NCBI GenBank assembly: GCA_018817195.1
Contig: JAHIUL010000155.1
Span: forward strand, 1-9,418
Source of the DNA: Candidatus Margulisiibacteriota bacterium
GTDB taxonomy: Bacteria > Margulisbacteria > WOR-1 > O2-12-FULL-45-9
Direction: 5' to 3'
DNA length: 9,418 nucleotides
Shown: positions 7,248 through 9,418 of the stretch, in pieces
How the letters are laid out: each line of letters begins with the position of its first letter
Position numbering within the stretch: position 1 is the stretch's first letter
Made by a program: the position numbers and the translations under genes
Notes under the pieces: generated by a model
Seen by the model: only the letters and a program-made list of their open reading frames with translations
Told to the model about the DNA's origin: nothing
Database searches by the model: none

Positions 7248-7892
7248 ATGAATAAAATGGATTCAGATTGGCAAAGCCAGGAACTTAGCAAAATTGTCAA
7301 GATGCTTATTAAGAGGGATTTGGAATTAACAGTATTGCAGGAATCGCTGGAAAAGCAGGTTGCCGAAAGAACAAAGGAATTGGCTGCCTTGTTGTTCCGT
7401 AATGAATCTTTGGTAGAGGCATTGGGAGAAATAGTGTACGATCATATTCTCCCCAAGGATGAGGTTATTTGGGGTGGCGAGTACGAGAGAGTTTTAGGAT
7501 ATGACAAAGAACAGATGGGAAATGATGGCAGGAGCTGGACGGATAAAGTTCATCCTCAAGACCTAGCTGCTGTTTTGAAAGAGTTTGATGCCGCTGCCAA
7601 AGGCCGTCGTCTTTATGACCTGGAATATCGCTTTAAGTGCCGTGACGGCAGCTATCTTTGGGTTCATGATCGGGGTGTGATGAATATCAATGATAAAGGA
7701 GAAGTAGAGCGTGTCATCGGTGTCATACTTAACATCACCGAGCGCAAACAGGCGGAGGAGAAGCTAAGGGAAAAGGTAGTGGAACTTGAAGAATTCCACA
7801 ATCTGGCCGTGGGAAGAGAACTCAGGATGATCGAGCTGGAAAAAGAAATAAATATACTTTTAAAAGAGCTTGGGCGTGAACCGAAGTATTAG
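7248..7892 (+). CDS. PAS-domain protein with coiled-coil ends and no output domain
   Basis: The 214-residue cytosolic protein has an N-terminal helix/coiled coil (about 12-56, including EKQVAERTKELAALL), one PAS domain of the PAS_3 type (about 58-168), and a C-terminal helical tail (178-214). PAS landmarks are VLGYDKEQM, VHPQDL, EYRFKCRDGSYLWVHDRG and the PAC end VIGVILNITERK. The tail holds the charged motif AVGRELRMIELEKEIN and ends in REPKY. From memory, similar tails occur at PAS-protein ends in environmental bacteria, but I could not check this. There is no kinase, GGDEF or methyl-accepting domain. GGGGAG at 7236-7241, 6 bases before the ATG, supports the start over Met4. It sits between the FIST and second kinase genes, so it may be an adaptor linking them. 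Confidence 0.88.
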   Translation: MNKMDSDWQSQELSKIVKMLIKRDLELTVLQESLEKQVAERTKELAALLFRNESLVEALGEIVYDHILPKDEVIWGGEYERVLGYDKEQMGNDGRSWTDKVHPQDLAAVLKEFDAAAKGRRLYDLEYRFKCRDGSYLWVHDRGVMNINDKGEVERVIGVILNITERKQAEEKLREKVVELEEFHNLAVGRELRMIELEKEINILLKELGREPKY

Positions 7893-7896
7893 ATAT

Positions 7897-9300
7897 ATGA
7901 CAAATAATCTTGAAATCAGAAATATAATAAACAGAGGCCTGATTATTACTTACTTTCGTTATGGGTTTGTCGGGCTCCTCTTTGCCATAGGGATTCCTGT
8001 TCTCAGATTGCTTGGTGCGCAGACAGAATTTGCCTATTCCGAACTTATCGCTCTTTTTATTCTTTTCTATAATACGATAATTTTTTTTGTTTTGAAACGC
8101 TTTAAAAATTTTCAGCAGTCCCCCAGGATTTCTATATTGGCAGCATCCATCTTTTGCCCGATATTACTGGATGTTTTCTGCTTAACCCTGCTTGCCAACC
8201 TCTCAGGGGGCGGACTGATCAGCCTTTACGCTTTATTTTATCTGCTTCCCATCTTTTCCGCGGGCATGGCTTTGCCAAGGTTCCCCTGGATGATTTATTT
8301 GACAGCGGCAGTTAAAAAAATGCTTGGTTTTGAGCCAAAAGAAATTGTCGGCAGAAAACATTTCTATGATTTATTTGCGCCTGAGGTAAGAGAGCAATTA
8401 AAGAAAGCGGCTTTTGAGGTTTTTGCCAGGAAAGAAAGTTTCAGGAATTTTATCAATCCAAATTTGCACAAGAATGGCGGCAGAATAATGTTGGAAACGA
8501 GCGGAACTCCGATCCTGGATGAAAAGGGAAATCTCCTGGGATATCGGGGCGCGGATATTGATATTACCAGGTGCGGGCAAACGGAGGAAGCGCTCAAAGA
8601 ATCCGAAGAAAAGTTTAGGACGGTATTTGAGGATGTGGCTGAAGGTATTGTGGTAATGGACAATAAGGCGACTATAATTGAAGTAAACCCGAAGCTTCTG
8701 GAATTTGGCGGATTTACCCGGGAAGAGGTCATAGGGAAAAACATTGTGCAGATTCTTCCTCTTGTTAAGGCGGATATCGCCGGGATTCTCTCGGTTTTAA
8801 AGGATTTCCTTCGGGGCAAAGAGGTTGGTAGACATGAGTGGAAGATCACAAATAAAAAAGGAGAGCAATTTGTGATCTGTCCCCATCGTTCACTTATTAG
8901 AAAAGAAGGAAGAATAGTTGGAGCTGTCTATGTCATAGAAGACATTACCGAACGCAAGCGAGCCGAGGAGGAAATAAAATCCCTTTTAAAAGAAACTCAG
9001 GAAGCTAATGAAAAATTAAAGAAAATGAATAAGACTAAGGGTGAATTTTTGTCCATTGTGACCCATGACCTCGGGACTCCTCTGGTTTCGATACTGGGAT
9101 ACGCGAGTATGTTACTGGATGGAATGGAAGGGGAGATTCCTGAAAAGCAAAGGTCATTTTTAGAAATCATAAAGAAACAAAGCCTGGGATTAGGATTATA
9201 TATAGCAAAGAGTTTTATTGAAGCGCATGGCGGGAGTATCCGGGCTGAGTCAAAAGGTCTAGGCAAAGGATCTAAGTTTTGTTTTACGTTGCCTTTATGA
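7897..9300 (+). CDS. Membrane PAS histidine kinase, apparently internally deleted (no ATP-binding core)
   Basis: The frame gives 467 residues from the ATG at 7897, 4 bases after the previous stop. TTG at 7870 and GTG at 7876 are in-frame alternatives that overlap the upstream gene. About four membrane segments lie within residues 14-125, and a fifth begins at FPWMIYLTAAV. It then breaks off straight into KKMLGFEPKEIVG, the middle of a PAS domain, whose first half is absent. A complete second PAS domain covers about 234-355. The HisKA H-box is THDLGTPL with His390. Forty residues from that His, the sequence jumps from KKQS (ending at 429) to LGLGLYIAK, the G2 box. Aligned gap-free on both sides with the upstream kinase, 139 residues are missing, including N, G1 and F boxes. 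It cannot autophosphorylate as written. A decayed gene, an assembly join or a phosphotransfer remnant are all possible. Confidence 0.8.
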   Translation: MTNNLEIRNIINRGLIITYFRYGFVGLLFAIGIPVLRLLGAQTEFAYSELIALFILFYNTIIFFVLKRFKNFQQSPRISILAASIFCPILLDVFCLTLLANLSGGGLISLYALFYLLPIFSAGMALPRFPWMIYLTAAVKKMLGFEPKEIVGRKHFYDLFAPEVREQLKKAAFEVFARKESFRNFINPNLHKNGGRIMLETSGTPILDEKGNLLGYRGADIDITRCGQTEEALKESEEKFRTVFEDVAEGIVVMDNKATIIEVNPKLLEFGGFTREEVIGKNIVQILPLVKADIAGILSVLKDFLRGKEVGRHEWKITNKKGEQFVICPHRSLIRKEGRIVGAVYVIEDITERKRAEEEIKSLLKETQEANEKLKKMNKTKGEFLSIVTHDLGTPLVSILGYASMLLDGMEGEIPEKQRSFLEIIKKQSLGLGLYIAKSFIEAHGGSIRAESKGLGKGSKFCFTLPL

Positions 9301-9310
9301 GAGGAAAAAT

Positions 9311-9418
9311 ATGGTAGAAATACCTGATAATGAGTATAAAAAAATGCAAAACCGCTTAAAGGAATTTGAACGAAAGAAGGTGGAGTGGGCGGAGAAGGAG
9401 AAGGAGAAGGAGAAGGAG
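9311..9418 (+). CDS. Lys/Glu-rich coiled-coil protein (3' partial)
   Basis: An ATG 10 bases after the preceding stop, with GAGG at 9301-9304 as ribosome site, opens a frame of 36 codons that runs off the right edge. The visible protein begins MVEIPDNEYKKMQNRLKEFE and becomes almost purely Lys and Glu, a strongly helical, coiled-coil-like start. No family can be assigned. Placement and spacing suggest it belongs to the same transcription unit as the kinase remnant. Confidence 0.6.
   Translation, partial: MVEIPDNEYKKMQNRLKEFERKKVEWAEKEKEKEKE
9392..9418 (+). repeat. GAGAAG hexanucleotide tandem repeat
   Basis: Four and a half perfect copies of GAGAAG run to the last base of the window and encode alternating Glu-Lys. 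Because the unit is six bases, slippage would change length without shifting frame. Each junction also contains AAGGAG, a Shine-Dalgarno-like string. The true copy number is unknown because the window ends inside it. Confidence 0.85.

Noticed and set aside
8364..8849. 161-residue open frame on the - strand inside the second kinase gene
   Set aside because: Low-complexity Ser/Pro-rich antisense of a real PAS coding region with no domain features; a shadow.

Overview
The window reads as a densely packed bacterial signal-transduction locus, probably from an uncultured lineage. Every gene but one lies on the + strand, gaps are mostly 5 to 50 bases, the genetic code is standard, and several genes have clear AGGAGG-type ribosome binding sites. 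Composition looks moderately AT-rich by eye. The mix of a 7TM-type histidine kinase, single-domain receivers, PAS proteins and an ExeA-like ATPase is common in environmental candidate phyla (Omnitrophota-like is my guess) and in deltaproteobacteria-like groups. This taxonomic call is weak and rests on style, not on a marker gene. No RNA gene, mobile element or CRISPR array was found, and no stretch above 300 bases lacks a gene.

Layout. (1) 3-1119, + strand: a 5'-truncated AAA+ ATPase overlapping a single-domain receiver by 8 bases. (2) 1151-1918, - strand: a lone class I SAM methyltransferase, convergent with the receiver and divergent from what follows. (3) 1919-1989: an AT-rich divergent promoter region holding a near-consensus + strand promoter (TTGAAA, 17 bases, TATAAT). 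A 7-base inverted repeat there places a second TATAAT face to face on the - strand. (4) 1990-6000, + strand: a thiolase-fold ketoacyl-synthase-III/HMG-CoA-synthase-like enzyme, then 7 bases later a large membrane histidine kinase (7TM-type sensor, GAF, PAS, HisKA, HATPase), then a single-domain receiver. (5) 6045-9300, + strand: a FIST sensor protein, a coiled-coil/PAS protein with no output domain, and a second membrane PAS histidine kinase that looks internally deleted at two places while staying in frame. (6) 9311-end: the start of a Lys/Glu-rich coiled-coil protein running off the window in a GAGAAG hexanucleotide repeat.

How they may work together. Region 4 looks like one transcription unit of enzyme, sensor kinase and receiver. 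Region 5 looks like a sensor module (FIST plus PAS) next to a kinase that has lost its ATP-binding core. Both receivers lack output domains and no DNA-binding protein is visible, so outputs must act through protein contacts (possibly the AAA+ ATPase) or through genes outside the window. The most notable points are the intact-frame double deletion in the second kinase, the loss of the catalytic His and Asn in the ketoacyl-synthase-like enzyme, and the tight coupling of that enzyme to a membrane kinase and receiver, which resembles signal-synthase/sensor loci.
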